From the NCBI GenBank assembly GCA_946479335.1, contig CAMLFP010000011.1:1-35808 (forward strand): a stretch of DNA of 35,808 nucleotides, given 5' to 3'. This document shows positions 15,918 to 24,798 of this stretch, piece by piece. The position numbers and the translations under genes are program-made. Within the stretch, counting starts at the first letter, position 1. Each line of letters opens with the position of its first letter. The DNA comes from an uncultured Archangium sp. (lineage in GTDB: Bacteria; Myxococcota; Myxococcia; Myxococcales; Myxococcaceae). The notes below the pieces were generated by a model. The model worked only from the letters and a program-made list of their open reading frames with translations. It ran no database searches and was not told the origin of the DNA.

Positions 15918-18900
15918 TCAGCGCCGTGAGCGCCGGAACAGCAGCAGGAACGCCACCGGGAGCAACTCAAAGCCGCTGGTGCAGCCGCAGCCCTTCGGCG
16001 TGTCGGTGTGACCGGTGCCTGCGTCGGGGTTCTGCGTGCCTCCGTTGAACGTCTGCGTGCCCGCGTCGGTGGGATGCGTGCCGCCATCGGTCGTCGGCGT
16101 GCCCGCGTCGTTGCGCATCGTCCCAGCGTCTTCGAGGCCCGCGTCGAGCGTCGCCATGCCGATGACGGTGACGGCAATGGTCGCGGCGGTCGACGTCGCG
16201 GTGCCGTCAGACGCCGTGAAGGTGAACGCGTCGGCGCCCGAGAAGCCCGGCTCCGGCGTGTACGTCACGTCAGGGGGCGTGCCGGTCACCACACCGTGCG
16301 CGGGCTGCGTCACCGTGAAGGTCAGCGCGTCACCGTCGACGTCGGTGCCCTGCAGCGTCACCGTCACCGGTGTATTCGCGCTCGTCGAGGTGGTGCCATC
16401 GAGCGCGACCGGCGCGTCGTCCACCGGCGTCACCGTGATGTTCACCGTCGCGGTGCTCGAGCCACCGAAGCCGTCGCTCGCGGAGAACGTGAAGCTGTCG
16501 GCGCCGTGGAAGTCGGCGTCGGGGGTGTACGTCAGCGTGGGGGCCGCACCCGTGAGCGCGCCGTGCGCCGGCGCCGTCACCACCGCGTAGGTGAGCGCGC
16601 CCATCCCCGTCGCGGTGAGCGTGATGTTGAGCGCGGTGTCTTCGGCCGTCGACACCGTCTGCGCATCGGCCACCGGCGCGGCCGGAGCGCACGCCATCGC
16701 CTGGGCCTGCAGCGCCGCGAAGGGGAGGTTGGTGGCGCCCGCGAAGGAGAGCTCGTCGAGGTCCCACCCGTACTCGCCCTGGGCCGCGTCGGAGCCGAGG
16801 ACGAAGCGCACCCGCACGCCGCGCCCCGCGTATTGCGCTCCGAGGGTGATGGTCTCGGTGGTGAAGGCCGGCCAGCCGGGGCTGACGCCGACGAGCGCGG
16901 TGCGCCCGCCCAACGGGTTGTTGGCCTGGGTGTCGATGGTGCCGCCGTACGAGGGGAGCGTGACGGTCTGCCAGCTGCCGCCATCGGCCTGCAGCTCGAG
17001 GAGCGCGCCGTCCCAGTTGCTGCCCTGCGATTGCTCGAAGCGGTACCGATGCCGGAAGGAAATCACCAGCCCCGCGTCGCCAGCCTGCAGCTCCGGCGAC
17101 ACGAGCGCGGTGGCGGAGGGCGCGGCGTAGTCGTCGCCGTGCCACACGGTCTCGCCGGCGTCGACGCTCGCCCGGCGCCACACCGCGAGCGCGTCTCCGC
17201 CGCCGTCGGCCAGGGTCGCCAGCGTCCAACTGGTGGTCGCCGCCTCCACGGTGTCGGTGGTCGTCGCCGCGGCGAGCTCGTCGACGTTGCCGTGCCACCA
17301 GCGCGTCGCGGGCGCGGGCTGCGCACAGGCCCCGGCGCTGTTCAGCGTCGCCGTCACGCCCAGCAGCAACGCGCCGGTGGCGCCCATCGCCAACCGCACC
17401 GGCACCTGCAGCTCGACGAACGAGAAGGGCGCCACCGTGGGCACCGTCACCGTCGCGCCGCCGGGGAAGTCGAGCGACGCGAGCGAAGAGCTCATCGTCA
17501 GCGTCGCGCCGGTCAGCGCCACCACGCTCGCGTTCTCCACGCGCACCGTGACGTGCCCGGTCTCACCGGAGTCGAGGTAGCCGTCGAGGTCGCACGAGTG
17601 CCCGTCGTCGACCAGCCCCAGCAGCCGCACCGAGGGGTTGGCCTTCACGTCGAAGCTCTCCGTCACGCCCGTGAAGTCGACCGAGTCGCGCGGCGGCGAG
17701 ATGGCGCACGAGCCGAAGCCGCGCACCGCGAAGGCCTGCGCCATCGCCAGCGCGTCGGCTGCATCGTTCGCGACGGCGGCCATCACCAGCGCGTCGCGCA
17801 TCTCGGTGAAGGTGGCGTCGGCCACCGACAGCTTCATGCCCGCCACCACGTAGTCGCTCATGCGCCGGCGCGCCTCGGCGAAGGTGTACGCGGGCGCGGC
17901 GCCCTGCGTGCGCGTCAGCAGCGCGACGTACGCCTGGAAGGCCGCGGTGGCCCACACCTCACCGGCGTTGTGCACCTCGGAGTTGGGGCCGCCGTTGTCC
18001 AGCGTGGGCACCGCGGGCAGCGCGACGCCGTCGGTCACGTGCTTGAAGGTGAGCGCGTTCTTCGTGAAGTCGGTCGAGTACGGCTCCCGGCGGATGCCGA
18101 AGTAGCTGTCGCCCATCGCGTACTGCGCGCACGTGTAGACGCCGTTCAGGTCGTCGCCTTCGCGCACCATCATGTGCAGCGCGCTGAAGTCGCCCCAGCC
18201 CTCGCTCTGCGCGCCGGTCATCGCGGAGGCGCTGTCGGTGAGGCGGTGGTGCAGGTAGTGGCCCCACTCGTGCGAGACGATGGTGTTGTCGAGCGCCGAG
18301 TCGCGCAGCGGGCTCGCGGCGCGCACCATGGTGGCCGACACCGCGCCCGACTCCAGCCCCGTCTTCAGGGCCGCGCCGTCTTCGTACGAGAGGCCCATCA
18401 CGGGAGTGGTGATGGTGCCGGTGCCCGTCATCGCGAACGCGCCGCCGCCGGGGACATTGTTGATGATGATGACGCCGATGGCGCCGGCCGCCTGCGCGCG
18501 CTGCGCCTTGGTGGCGAAGGTACAGGTGCCGCGGTCGACGAGCGCAATCTTCCCGGTGAGGTTGCCCACCAGCGCGTTGCACCCCAGCGTCGGCGCCGCG
18601 GAGCCGTCGCTCACCAGCGCCACGTTGCCGGTGACGTTGAAGCTCTGCGGGCCGAAGTCGGCGGGCGCCCAGGCCTTGCTCTGGCCTCCGATGGTGAGGC
18701 TGCCCTGGGGCGGCCCGTCGAAGAGGTAGAAGCGCAGCATCGGCGACTCGCCGTCGGCGGGCGTGCTGGCGTTGGCGTTGTTGCGCTGGGTGGCGGGCGC
18801 GTACTGCACCGCCACCTTCAGCACGTCACCCTCGGCGCCGCCGCGGCCGAAGTTGCTGGCCTGCGCGTTGCCCGCGGCCTCGTCGAAGCCGGAGTCGTAC

Positions 18901-19859
18901 CAGTCATCGTGCAGCCAGTTGGTGACGTAGAAGGCGCTGGTGGCCACCGCGCGCCGCTGCGTGAGGGTGGCCGTCGGGTCGCCCGCGGTGTCGTAGGTGA
19001 AGTCGAACGTGGAGGCCGCGGTGGTGATGCCGCGCACGTCGCCGCTCGAGAAGCCCTCGGGGTTGCCGTCGTCGGTGTACGCGTCGACGTTGTTGCCCTG
19101 CGTCTGGGTGTCGGTCGCCGCGAGCCACGCGTCGAGCGGCCCGTTGAAGCCATCGAGGGTGATGAGCACCGGCGCCGCGAAGGCCGGCTGCGAGCCGTCG
19201 GGCAGACCGGTGGGGTGCGGCGTGAAGTCGGCGATGGGGCCATCCCACGGGGTCTTGCGGCCGGTGGCGTCGGCGAAGACGCGGTAGGTGAACGCGGCGT
19301 CGCTGGTGAGGCTGGTGGCGCGCAGCACGCGCGCGGCGAAGGCGTCGACGATGAAGCTGAAGGCGTCGTCGTCGCGCAGCAGCTCCACCTTGAAGGCGGG
19401 CACGAGGCGCTCGGCGGTGGGGAAGTAGACGCGCCAGACGCGCGCGGGGCGACGCAGCGGCGCGGCGCCGGGGAGCTGCTTCATCGCCACCGCGATGGCG
19501 TCGTCTGCACTCAACGTGAAGGGCAGGTGCGTGCCCGGCGGCGTGGGCCGCGTCATCACCGTCACCGGCGTCAGGTCGCGCTTGAGCAACACCTTCACGT
19601 CGCGCTCGATGACGTCCACGCCCTGCTGCTGCGCGCGGAAGACGACGACGAGCCCGCCGCGCCCGGTGTCGTGCACGTGCACCAGCCGCAGCGTCTCCGG
19701 CGTCAGGCCGTATTCGAGGGCTTTGGTCTGCAGGTACGCGCGCGCCGCGCTCTCGGGCGTCGCCTTGAGCGCCTGGGTGTCAGCGGCGGGCGGCGTGGAG
19801 CGCGGAGGTGAAGAACACGCGATGAGAATCGCAGCGAGGCCCGGGAGGGAGCGGTTCAT
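15918..19859 (-). CDS. M36 (fungalysin-type) metalloprotease with PA domain and MYXO-CTERM-like tail
   Basis: A 1313-residue exported protease. A lipobox (LIAC, C15) suggests a lipoprotein signal. Residues 30-200 look like the FTP/PepSY-type propeptide of M36 enzymes. The zinc site is HEWGH (530-534) with the third ligand E553 in QSEGWGDF. A PA (protease-associated) domain, about 395-515, is inserted before the active site (VDRGTCTFATKAQRAQAAGAIGVIIIN). After the catalytic domain come an Ig-like region (about 750-860), a jelly-roll region (about 900-1070), two cadherin-like repeats with LTYTPDADFHGADSFTFSASDG-type sequence (about 1090-1260), and an Asp-Ala-Gly/Thr linker. The end, GCGC plus a hydrophobic segment plus RRSRR, resembles MYXO-CTERM. 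It likely degrades protein outside the cell; substrate unknown. Confidence 0.9.
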   Translation of the reverse strand: MNRSLPGLAAILIACSSPPRSTPPAADTQALKATPESAARAYLQTKALEYGLTPETLRLVHVHDTGRGGLVVVFRAQQQGVDVIERDVKVLLKRDLTPVTVMTRPTPPGTHLPFTLSADDAIAVAMKQLPGAAPLRRPARVWRVYFPTAERLVPAFKVELLRDDDAFSFIVDAFAARVLRATSLTSDAAFTYRVFADATGRKTPWDGPIADFTPHPTGLPDGSQPAFAAPVLITLDGFNGPLDAWLAATDTQTQGNNVDAYTDDGNPEGFSSGDVRGITTAASTFDFTYDTAGDPTATLTQRRAVATSAFYVTNWLHDDWYDSGFDEAAGNAQASNFGRGGAEGDVLKVAVQYAPATQRNNANASTPADGESPMLRFYLFDGPPQGSLTIGGQSKAWAPADFGPQSFNVTGNVALVSDGSAAPTLGCNALVGNLTGKIALVDRGTCTFATKAQRAQAAGAIGVIIINNVPGGGAFAMTGTGTITTPVMGLSYEDGAALKTGLESGAVSATMVRAASPLRDSALDNTIVSHEWGHYLHHRLTDSASAMTGAQSEGWGDFSALHMMVREGDDLNGVYTCAQYAMGDSYFGIRREPYSTDFTKNALTFKHVTDGVALPAVPTLDNGGPNSEVHNAGEVWATAAFQAYVALLTRTQGAAPAYTFAEARRRMSDYVVAGMKLSVADATFTEMRDALVMAAVANDAADALAMAQAFAVRGFGSCAISPPRDSVDFTGVTESFDVKANPSVRLLGLVDDGHSCDLDGYLDSGETGHVTVRVENASVVALTGATLTMSSSLASLDFPGGATVTVPTVAPFSFVELQVPVRLAMGATGALLLGVTATLNSAGACAQPAPATRWWHGNVDELAAATTTDTVEAATTSWTLATLADGGGDALAVWRRASVDAGETVWHGDDYAAPSATALVSPELQAGDAGLVISFRHRYRFEQSQGSNWDGALLELQADGGSWQTVTLPSYGGTIDTQANNPLGGRTALVGVSPGWPAFTTETITLGAQYAGRGVRVRFVLGSDAAQGEYGWDLDELSFAGATNLPFAALQAQAMACAPAAPVADAQTVSTAEDTALNITLTATGMGALTYAVVTAPAHGALTGAAPTLTYTPDADFHGADSFTFSASDGFGGSSTATVNITVTPVDDAPVALDGTTSTSANTPVTVTLQGTDVDGDALTFTVTQPAHGVVTGTPPDVTYTPEPGFSGADAFTFTASDGTATSTAATIAVTVIGMATLDAGLEDAGTMRNDAGTPTTDGGTHPTDAGTQTFNGGTQNPDAGTGHTDTPKGCGCTSGFELLPVAFLLLFRRSRR

Positions 19860-19918
19860 GGGCGCGCCTTACTCTCGGCGCCCTCCGCGGGGAAACCCGG
19901 CTCAGCGGGGGAGCGCCG

Positions 19919-20974
19919 TCACCAGAGGACCGACTGGTCTTCAGCGACGCCCGGTGCGTTCTTGAAGGTGTACGTGCGCCCGTCGAGCTTCACTTCGCCT
20001 TCCCACTGGCCGACCGGCTGCTTGAACGCGCTCTTCACCAGCTTGAGGTCGCGCAGCTCCTGGTGCGCCGCCCACGGCTTGAACTTGAGGTCCAACACGC
20101 CGTCGGTGGTGCGCACCGCCCACCCGTCGAGGATGGCGCGGGGGTTCCACGTGAAGCGCGCGCGGGAGACGGGGATGAGGCGGTCGCCCAACCACACCGC
20201 GTTCTCGTTCACGTCGTCGCGCGACTCGTTGAAGCCCTCGACGAGGTTGATGGCCAGCGGCGTGCCGTCGTCGAGGCGGCCGCACACGAAGGCCCACCGC
20301 CACGACGTCTCGCGCGCCAGGTAGCCGTGCGTGTAGTCGAAGCCGCCGACGCCGCCGTCGAGCGAGAAGGTGCGCCCCTCCGCCTGCAACGTGCCGCGCG
20401 TCAGCAGGCCCGCTGCCTTCTGCGTGACGTTGACGATGCCGCCGTCGACCGGCGCGATGACGGTGAGGGCCGGCGCCGCGTTGGCCGCCACCAGCTCGAC
20501 CTTCAGCTTCAACTTCGGCGCGGTGAGGAGGCTCGGCAGGCCCAGCGTGACCTCCGCGCCGTAGTGGTCTTCACCGAAGCCGCGCCACGCGTGCCAGCGG
20601 CCGGTGGGGTGCACGAAGCGCGCGTCGAGCCCCGGGCCCGGGTGGCCGTTCACCGTCGCCATGCCGCGCAGCCCGAGCGCGGTGCCGTCGGCCAGCACAC
20701 GGCCCGTCGTGTAGTCGACCGCCATCGCGAACGCGTTCGACGAGTAGCCGAGGTCGACCATCGCGAAGAGGGCGGCGACCTCCTGCGTCGCGCAGAAGCC
20801 GTAGACCCAGCGCTTGCGCGTCGCGAGCCGGCCCAGCGGGCCCAGCGCGTAGCTGCCGCGCAGGCGCTTGAGGTCCACCACCTCGAGCGAGCCCTGGTAG
20901 GTGCCGAAGCGCGGCGCGCCTCCGGGGTCTTCCACGGACGACGGCGCGGGCGGCAGCTTCTGTGCAGTGACCAT
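19919..20974 (-). CDS. DUF2804 family protein
   Basis: ATG 20974 is chosen because the frame upstream of it (to 21073) overlaps the adaptor gene and reads as non-coding. The 351-residue protein has the DUF2804 layout: an N-terminal FGTYQGSLEVVDLKRLRGSYALGPLGRLATRKRW-like region (split here by length), a middle with GGVGGFDYTHGYLARETSWRWAFV and a C-terminal EGFNESRDDVNENAVWLGD segment. DUF2804 proteins are beta-rich and have no proven function; a distant likeness to lipocalin or lipid-binding folds has been suggested from sequence. There is no signal peptide, so it is probably cytoplasmic. It follows the adaptor gene by 43 bp. Confidence 0.85.
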   Translation of the reverse strand: MVTAQKLPPAPSSVEDPGGAPRFGTYQGSLEVVDLKRLRGSYALGPLGRLATRKRWVYGFCATQEVAALFAMVDLGYSSNAFAMAVDYTTGRVLADGTALGLRGMATVNGHPGPGLDARFVHPTGRWHAWRGFGEDHYGAEVTLGLPSLLTAPKLKLKVELVAANAAPALTVIAPVDGGIVNVTQKAAGLLTRGTLQAEGRTFSLDGGVGGFDYTHGYLARETSWRWAFVCGRLDDGTPLAINLVEGFNESRDDVNENAVWLGDRLIPVSRARFTWNPRAILDGWAVRTTDGVLDLKFKPWAAHQELRDLKLVKSAFKQPVGQWEGEVKLDGRTYTFKNAPGVAEDQSVLW

Positions 20975-21017
20975 GCGGCCACCTAACGCTTTTTTCGGGG
21001 CGCGACGAGGCGGTTGA

Positions 21018-21884
21018 TCAGCGCGCGAGGAGCGGCCGGGGCTCGCCTTCGAGCTCCGCGACGCCCGTCGCACCGGGCGTGAGCGCGCCGTCGCGGTTGT
21101 CGAGTTCGACCATGGCGACGCCGTTCACGCTGTCGGCGTCGAGCGCCCACGTCTTGCGCGCGAGGGGGAGCACCAGCGTCATCAACCGGCCGCGCTTCGC
21201 GACCTCGCCGCCGGGCAGCGTCACGCGGGCCACCAGCGTCGAAGCGTCGACGACGACGCCGAGGTCTTGCTTCGCGCGCACGCTGTCACCGGCCTTCACC
21301 GCCGGTCGGAACTCGCCGGCCACCGGCGCGGAGACGACGCTCGCGGCCTGTTGTTCGTCGAGCGCCGCGAGCTCGGCGTTCAGCTTCGCGAGGGGCTCCT
21401 CGAGCTGCGCGCTGGGCACCGGCTTCGCGGCCTCCTTCGCCTCGGCGAGCTGTCGCTCCGCCTGGTTCAGCACGGCCGCCATGGAGGGTTTGAACTGCTT
21501 CTTCGCGGCCTTCCAGTCGCTGCGGGCCTGCTGCGCGCGGCGCTCGGCGGTGCGCACCGCCTCAAGCAACGCGGGGTCCATCGGCGCCTCGAGCTTCTTC
21601 ATCAACAGGTCGCGTTGGGCGGTGACGGCCGCGCGGCGCAGCTCCAGCGCGGAGACGTCGTAGCGTGCGAGCGTCGCACCGGCCTCCACGGTGCCCGCGT
21701 CGGCGACCTCCAGCAGCACGCCGTCGAGGGGCGCGGCCACCGGCGTCTTCCCAGCGGCGAGCAGCTCGTATTCACAGCGCACGGTGCGAGGAAGCGGGAC
21801 GAGGAGCGCTCCCGCGCCTCCCGCGAGGGCGAGCAACAGCACGAAGGTGAGCACGAACCGGCCGGGCGACATGCGCGGCAGCAT
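21018..21884 (-). CDS. HlyD/RND-type periplasmic adaptor subunit
   Basis: The 288-residue protein has one N-terminal membrane anchor (about 8-30) and then the split lipoyl (biotinyl-lipoyl-like) domain of adaptor proteins: APLDGVLLEVADAGTVEAGATLARYD (about 50-75) and its second half VVSAPVAGEFRPAVKAGDSVRAKQDLG (about 183-210). Between them lies a long helical hairpin, about 80-178, rich in Ala, Glu, Lys and Gln and likely coiled-coil. Adaptors link an inner-membrane pump to an outer-membrane channel, but no pump or channel gene lies nearby. ATG 21872 (MSPGRF) is an equally possible start. The 210 bp upstream (21885-22094) hold no recognisable feature. Confidence 0.8.
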   Translation of the reverse strand: MLPRMSPGRFVLTFVLLLALAGGAGALLVPLPRTVRCEYELLAAGKTPVAAPLDGVLLEVADAGTVEAGATLARYDVSALELRRAAVTAQRDLLMKKLEAPMDPALLEAVRTAERRAQQARSDWKAAKKQFKPSMAAVLNQAERQLAEAKEAAKPVPSAQLEEPLAKLNAELAALDEQQAASVVSAPVAGEFRPAVKAGDSVRAKQDLGVVVDASTLVARVTLPGGEVAKRGRLMTLVLPLARKTWALDADSVNGVAMVELDNRDGALTPGATGVAELEGEPRPLLAR

Positions 21885-22094
21885 GTACGCGACGCCCCGC
21901 GCAGCTCAAGACAACCACGCGGGGAGGCGAGGGGACGTCGGGCGCTGCGTCGCGCACTCGCGACGCAACTCGCGGTGGGGCAGCGAACCGGGCGGTCGGC
22001 GCGCGCCGTGTCGCGCGTGCGAGCTGTCGGTGTGTCCGGCCCTGCGGCGCGCTGCTGCCAGGCACGCACGTCGCGTCCGGCGGTGCGCCGACGG

Positions 22095-22943
22095 TCAGCT
22101 CAAGAACCGCACGCCGGTCAGTTGCTCGGAGCGCGCCCAGAGCGCCGCCGCACCTTCGAGGTCGCGCATCGACGGCCAGGGGGCCTCGCGCCGCGCGGGG
22201 CCTTCGCCGCTCCCCGGGCCGTAGACCTCACCGCTCTCGATGGAGTCGAGCGTCGCTGCGTCGACGGTGGGGCGAGCGCCGCGCGTCGGCGACGAGGCGA
22301 ACGCGTGCACCAGCCGCCCGATGACGCCCATCATCCCGCGCGGCTTCTTCTGCATCTCGGTGGCGGCGACGCCGGGGTGCACCAGCACGCTCTTCACCGC
22401 CGCGCCGCGCGCGCGCAGGCGCCGGTCGAGCTCCGCGCCGAAAAGCGCGTTCGCCAGCTTGCTCTGCATGTACGCGCGGCCCTGGCCGTAGCCGCGGCTC
22501 CCGTCGAGGTTGGCGAGGTCGAGCACGCCCTTCTTCCCGAAGCCGGAGGTCACGGTGACCACGCGCGCGTCGCGGCCCGCCTCCAGCTTCGGCCACAGCA
22601 GCGCCGTCAGCAGGAAGTGACCGAGGTGGTTGGCGCCGAACTGCGAGTACACGCGCTCCTTCGTCAGCACGAGCGGCATGGTGCCCAGCCCCGCGTTGTT
22701 GATCAGCACGTCGACGCTCACGAGGCGCGCCGCGAGCGCCCGCACGGAGTCGAGGTCGAGAAGGTCGACGTGTTCGAGCTCTAGCGCCGCCCCGGGGACC
22801 TCGGCGAGCACCTTCGCGCGCGCCGCCTCCCCGCGCGACAGGTCTCGCACCGCCATGATGACGCGCTCACCCTGCCGGGCCAGCGCGCGCACCGCTTCGA
22901 AGCCGATGCCGCTGTTGGCGCCGGTGATGACGTGGGTTCTCAT
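22095..22943 (-). CDS. Short-chain dehydrogenase/reductase (retinol dehydrogenase-like)
   Basis: Starting at ATG 22943 (MRTHVITGANSGIG), the 282-residue protein is a classical SDR. It has TGANSGIG (7-14) for NAD(P) binding, NNAG (82-85), N105, the catalytic S133 and Y158-K162 in YMQSK. Residue R33 in AVRDLSR, just after the second strand, suggests NADP(H). The sequence is closest in style to bacterial retinol dehydrogenase/WW-domain oxidoreductase-like SDRs, in which the C-terminal half is variable; the true substrate is unknown. The gene is divergent from the tetR gene across a 77-bp AT-rich region, so it is the likely target of that regulator. Confidence 0.88.
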   Translation of the reverse strand: MRTHVITGANSGIGFEAVRALARQGERVIMAVRDLSRGEAARAKVLAEVPGAALELEHVDLLDLDSVRALAARLVSVDVLINNAGLGTMPLVLTKERVYSQFGANHLGHFLLTALLWPKLEAGRDARVVTVTSGFGKKGVLDLANLDGSRGYGQGRAYMQSKLANALFGAELDRRLRARGAAVKSVLVHPGVAATEMQKKPRGMMGVIGRLVHAFASSPTRGARPTVDAATLDSIESGEVYGPGSGEGPARREAPWPSMRDLEGAAALWARSEQLTGVRFLS

Positions 22944-23020
22944 AAGTGGATAGATATTCCGCTTGTTGTTTGTCGCAATCAAAACGGAATTTCGCTCCGT
23001 TTGTTGGTAGAGCGCAGCAC
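22944..23020. promoter_or_regulatory. Divergent promoter region with candidate TetR operators
   Basis: This 77-bp region is visibly richer in A+T than its surroundings. AAACGGA (22982-22988) and TCCGTTT (22996-23002) form a perfect 7-bp inverted repeat around ATTTCGC. In addition TTCCGCTTGTTG (22957-22968) and CTCCGTTTGTTG (22995-23006) are near-identical direct repeats 38 bp apart. Such sites between a tetR gene and its divergent partner are usually the operator. Confidence 0.55.
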
Positions 23021-23563
23021 ATGGCCACCCGGCGCTCCGATGCGAAGCACAACCGCGAACACCTGGTGAAGGTGGCGAAGACGCTCACGCGAAAGGGGGA
23101 GCTGCCGACGTTCAACGAGCTCGCGAAGGCGGCGGAGGTCGGCGTGGGCACCGTCTACCGTCACTTCCCCGACGCGCGGGCGCTGCTCACCGCCATCGCC
23201 GAAGAAGACCTCGCGGCCTTCCGTGCCGAGCTCACCGCCGCGGCCGCGCTCCCAGACCCCGCGGAGGCCCTCGAGGCGTCGCTGCGGGGCGCAGTGCACA
23301 TGGTCCTGGCGCGGCCCCACGTCGCGACGCTGCTCGCGACCTCTCCGCGCGAGTTCAAGGGGCTGGAGCGCGTGGCGGCGCAGGTGGTGGCGCGTGCGCG
23401 GAAGGCCCGCGTGCTCCGCGTCGACCTCGACGGCAACGACTTCCGCCGGTTGGTGTGCGGCCTCGAGTACGCCGCGCGTGCTGGCGAGAAACCGGTCGAG
23501 GCCGGAGAGCGATACCTCTCGTTGTTGCTCGCGGGGCTCCTCTCGCGCAGGGAGCCTCGATGA
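23021..23563 (+). CDS. TetR/AcrR family transcriptional regulator
   Basis: The 180-residue protein (ATG 23021) has an N-terminal helix-turn-helix: residues 28-55 include FNELAKAAEVGVGTVYRHFPDARALL, the signature of the TetR family. The C-terminal two thirds are helical and Ala/Leu/Arg-rich, as in ligand-binding TetR domains, and the ligand is unknown. It probably represses the divergent SDR and its own two-gene transcript, because palindromic sites lie in the shared promoter. Its TGA overlaps the ATG of the next gene (ATGA at 23560-23563), so the two are expressed together. Confidence 0.92.
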   Translation: MATRRSDAKHNREHLVKVAKTLTRKGELPTFNELAKAAEVGVGTVYRHFPDARALLTAIAEEDLAAFRAELTAAAALPDPAEALEASLRGAVHMVLARPHVATLLATSPREFKGLERVAAQVVARARKARVLRVDLDGNDFRRLVCGLEYAARAGEKPVEAGERYLSLLLAGLLSRREPR

Positions 23564-24237
23564 GCGCGTTTCGCGTGGTGATGGCGGGCGGCACGGGGCA
23601 GGTCGGCGCCGCGGTGGTGCGCGCGTTGGTCGACGCGCCGGCGTGCCTCGAGGTGGTGATGGTGAACCGCAAGCCGCTCGCGGAGCTGCCCGGCGCGAAG
23701 GTGCGACAGGTGACGCTCGACACGGGCGCCGCCGGCTTCGAGGCCGAGGTGGCGAAGCTCGTGCGGGCGCTCGTCGCGCAGGGCGAGCGCGTGTGCGGCG
23801 CGTCGTGCATCGGCGTCGGCGCGGGCAGCAACGCCTGGAGCGAAGAAGCGCTCAAGGCCCTGGAGGTCGGCGTGGTGGGCGCGTTCGCGCGCGGCTGTCA
23901 CGCGGGTGGCGTCTCGCAGTTCGCGTTGCTCTCCGCGGTGGGCAGCACGTCGAAGAGCCGGTTCCGCTACATCCGCGTGATGGGGCTCAAGGAGGAGGTG
24001 GTGCAGGCCATCGGCTTCCAACGGCTCGCGTTGTTTCGCCCGGGCATCATCGGCGGCAACGTGCACACGCCGCGCGTCGCCGACTGGCTGGGCCGCCTCA
24101 TTCCCGGGAAGTTCGGCACGATTGATCAGACCGACATGGGTCGCGCGTTCGTCGCAGAGCTCACGGACAACGCGCAGAAGACCGGCGTCGAACACTTTGA
24201 GAACGACGCGATGCGCGCGCTGTCGCGCGGCGGGTGA
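23560..24237 (+). CDS. Atypical SDR, HTATIP2/TIP30-like NAD(P)-binding protein
   Basis: The start ATG at 23560 overlaps the tetR stop by 4 bp, giving 225 residues. GGTGQVG (10-16) is the dinucleotide-binding loop of atypical SDRs, and R37 in VNRKPL favours NADP(H). The overall order (GASCIGVGAGS, SQFALLSAVGSTSKSRFRY, LALFRPGIIGG) follows HTATIP2/TIP30-like proteins. At the expected YxxxK site it reads YIRVM (137-141): the Tyr is kept and the Lys is Met, so dehydrogenase activity may be lost or the protein may bind the cofactor only. It is coregulated with the TetR and probably also with the divergent SDR. Confidence 0.85.
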   Translation: MSAFRVVMAGGTGQVGAAVVRALVDAPACLEVVMVNRKPLAELPGAKVRQVTLDTGAAGFEAEVAKLVRALVAQGERVCGASCIGVGAGSNAWSEEALKALEVGVVGAFARGCHAGGVSQFALLSAVGSTSKSRFRYIRVMGLKEEVVQAIGFQRLALFRPGIIGGNVHTPRVADWLGRLIPGKFGTIDQTDMGRAFVAELTDNAQKTGVEHFENDAMRALSRGG

Positions 24238-24241
24238 ACGC

Positions 24242-24281
24242 GCCCCTCACCCCGGCCCTCTCCCCAGGGAGAGGGAGCTGC
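24242..24281. repeat. REP-like hairpin of the widespread CCCTCACCCC...CCCTCTCCCC type
   Basis: CCCTCTCCC (24256-24264), CA, and GGGAGAGGG (24267-24275) form a 9-bp perfect stem, preceded by CCCTCACCCCGG. This arrangement is a familiar intergenic element seen in many proteobacterial genomes. Here it covers the end of thpR, so the last residues of that protein (LSLGRGPG) come from the element. Confidence 0.65.
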
Positions 24282-24771
24282 GGTGGAGCGCGTGGTAGCG
24301 CTGGTGCGTGCTCTCGTAGAGCGTGAGCCCGGTGACGCGCCACGGCCCCGCGGTGAATGACGCCAGCGCCTCGCGCGCCGGCTCGAGGAACCCGGGCAGC
24401 TTGGCGCGCGCCAGCGTGAGGTGCGGCACGTAGTCCTTCGCGTCGTGCGGCCGCAGGTGCTCCACCGCGCGCAGGTGGAGCGCGCGCAGCGCCGCGAGGT
24501 CTCCCGCCACGCCCAGCCACAGCACCGACGGCGCGCGCGCGGTGACGAAGGTGCCGGCGCCCGAGAGCTCCAGGTCGAAGGGCGCGTGCGCCGCGGCGAG
24601 CGCGTCGACGACTTCTGGCGCGGGCCGCAGCTCGCCGAGGAAGAGCACCGTGACGTGCAGTTTTTCGGGCGGCAGCCACTTCGCGGTGAAGCGGGGCGAA
24701 ATGGCGGCGATGGTGTCCGCCACGCGCGCGCGCACTGCATCATCGACATCGACGGCGAGGAAGACGCTCAT
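24247..24771 (-). CDS. thpR: RNA 2',3'-cyclic phosphodiesterase (2H family)
   Basis: From ATG 24771 the protein is 174 residues long. Two HxT motifs, H39-V-T41 (KLHVTVLFLGEL) and H117-L-T119 (YVPHLTLARAKL), define the 2H phosphoesterase fold; they act on 2',3'-cyclic phosphate ends of RNA in ThpR/LigT. Length and motif spacing fit a single-domain enzyme. The frame continues upstream to 25092 but there overlaps the FHA gene and lacks sense. The last residues come from a REP-like element, so the original C-terminus may have been altered. Only 27 bp separate its start from the divergent FHA gene, leaving little room for two promoters. Confidence 0.92.
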   Translation of the reverse strand: MSVFLAVDVDDAVRARVADTIAAISPRFTAKWLPPEKLHVTVLFLGELRPAPEVVDALAAAHAPFDLELSGAGTFVTARAPSVLWLGVAGDLAALRALHLRAVEHLRPHDAKDYVPHLTLARAKLPGFLEPAREALASFTAGPWRVTGLTLYESTHQRYHALHRSSLSLGRGPG

Positions 24772-24798
24772 GGCTGCATCAGTTACGCTCGCGCGACG

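Noticed and set aside
16008..19811. Open frame of 1267 codons on the plus strand
   Set aside because: It is the antisense of the M36 protease gene, and its Arg/Gly/His/Val-rich translation has no recognisable domain.
21885..22094. A gene or element in the gap between the adaptor and SDR genes
   Set aside because: Only short open frames without family match or ribosome-binding site were seen.
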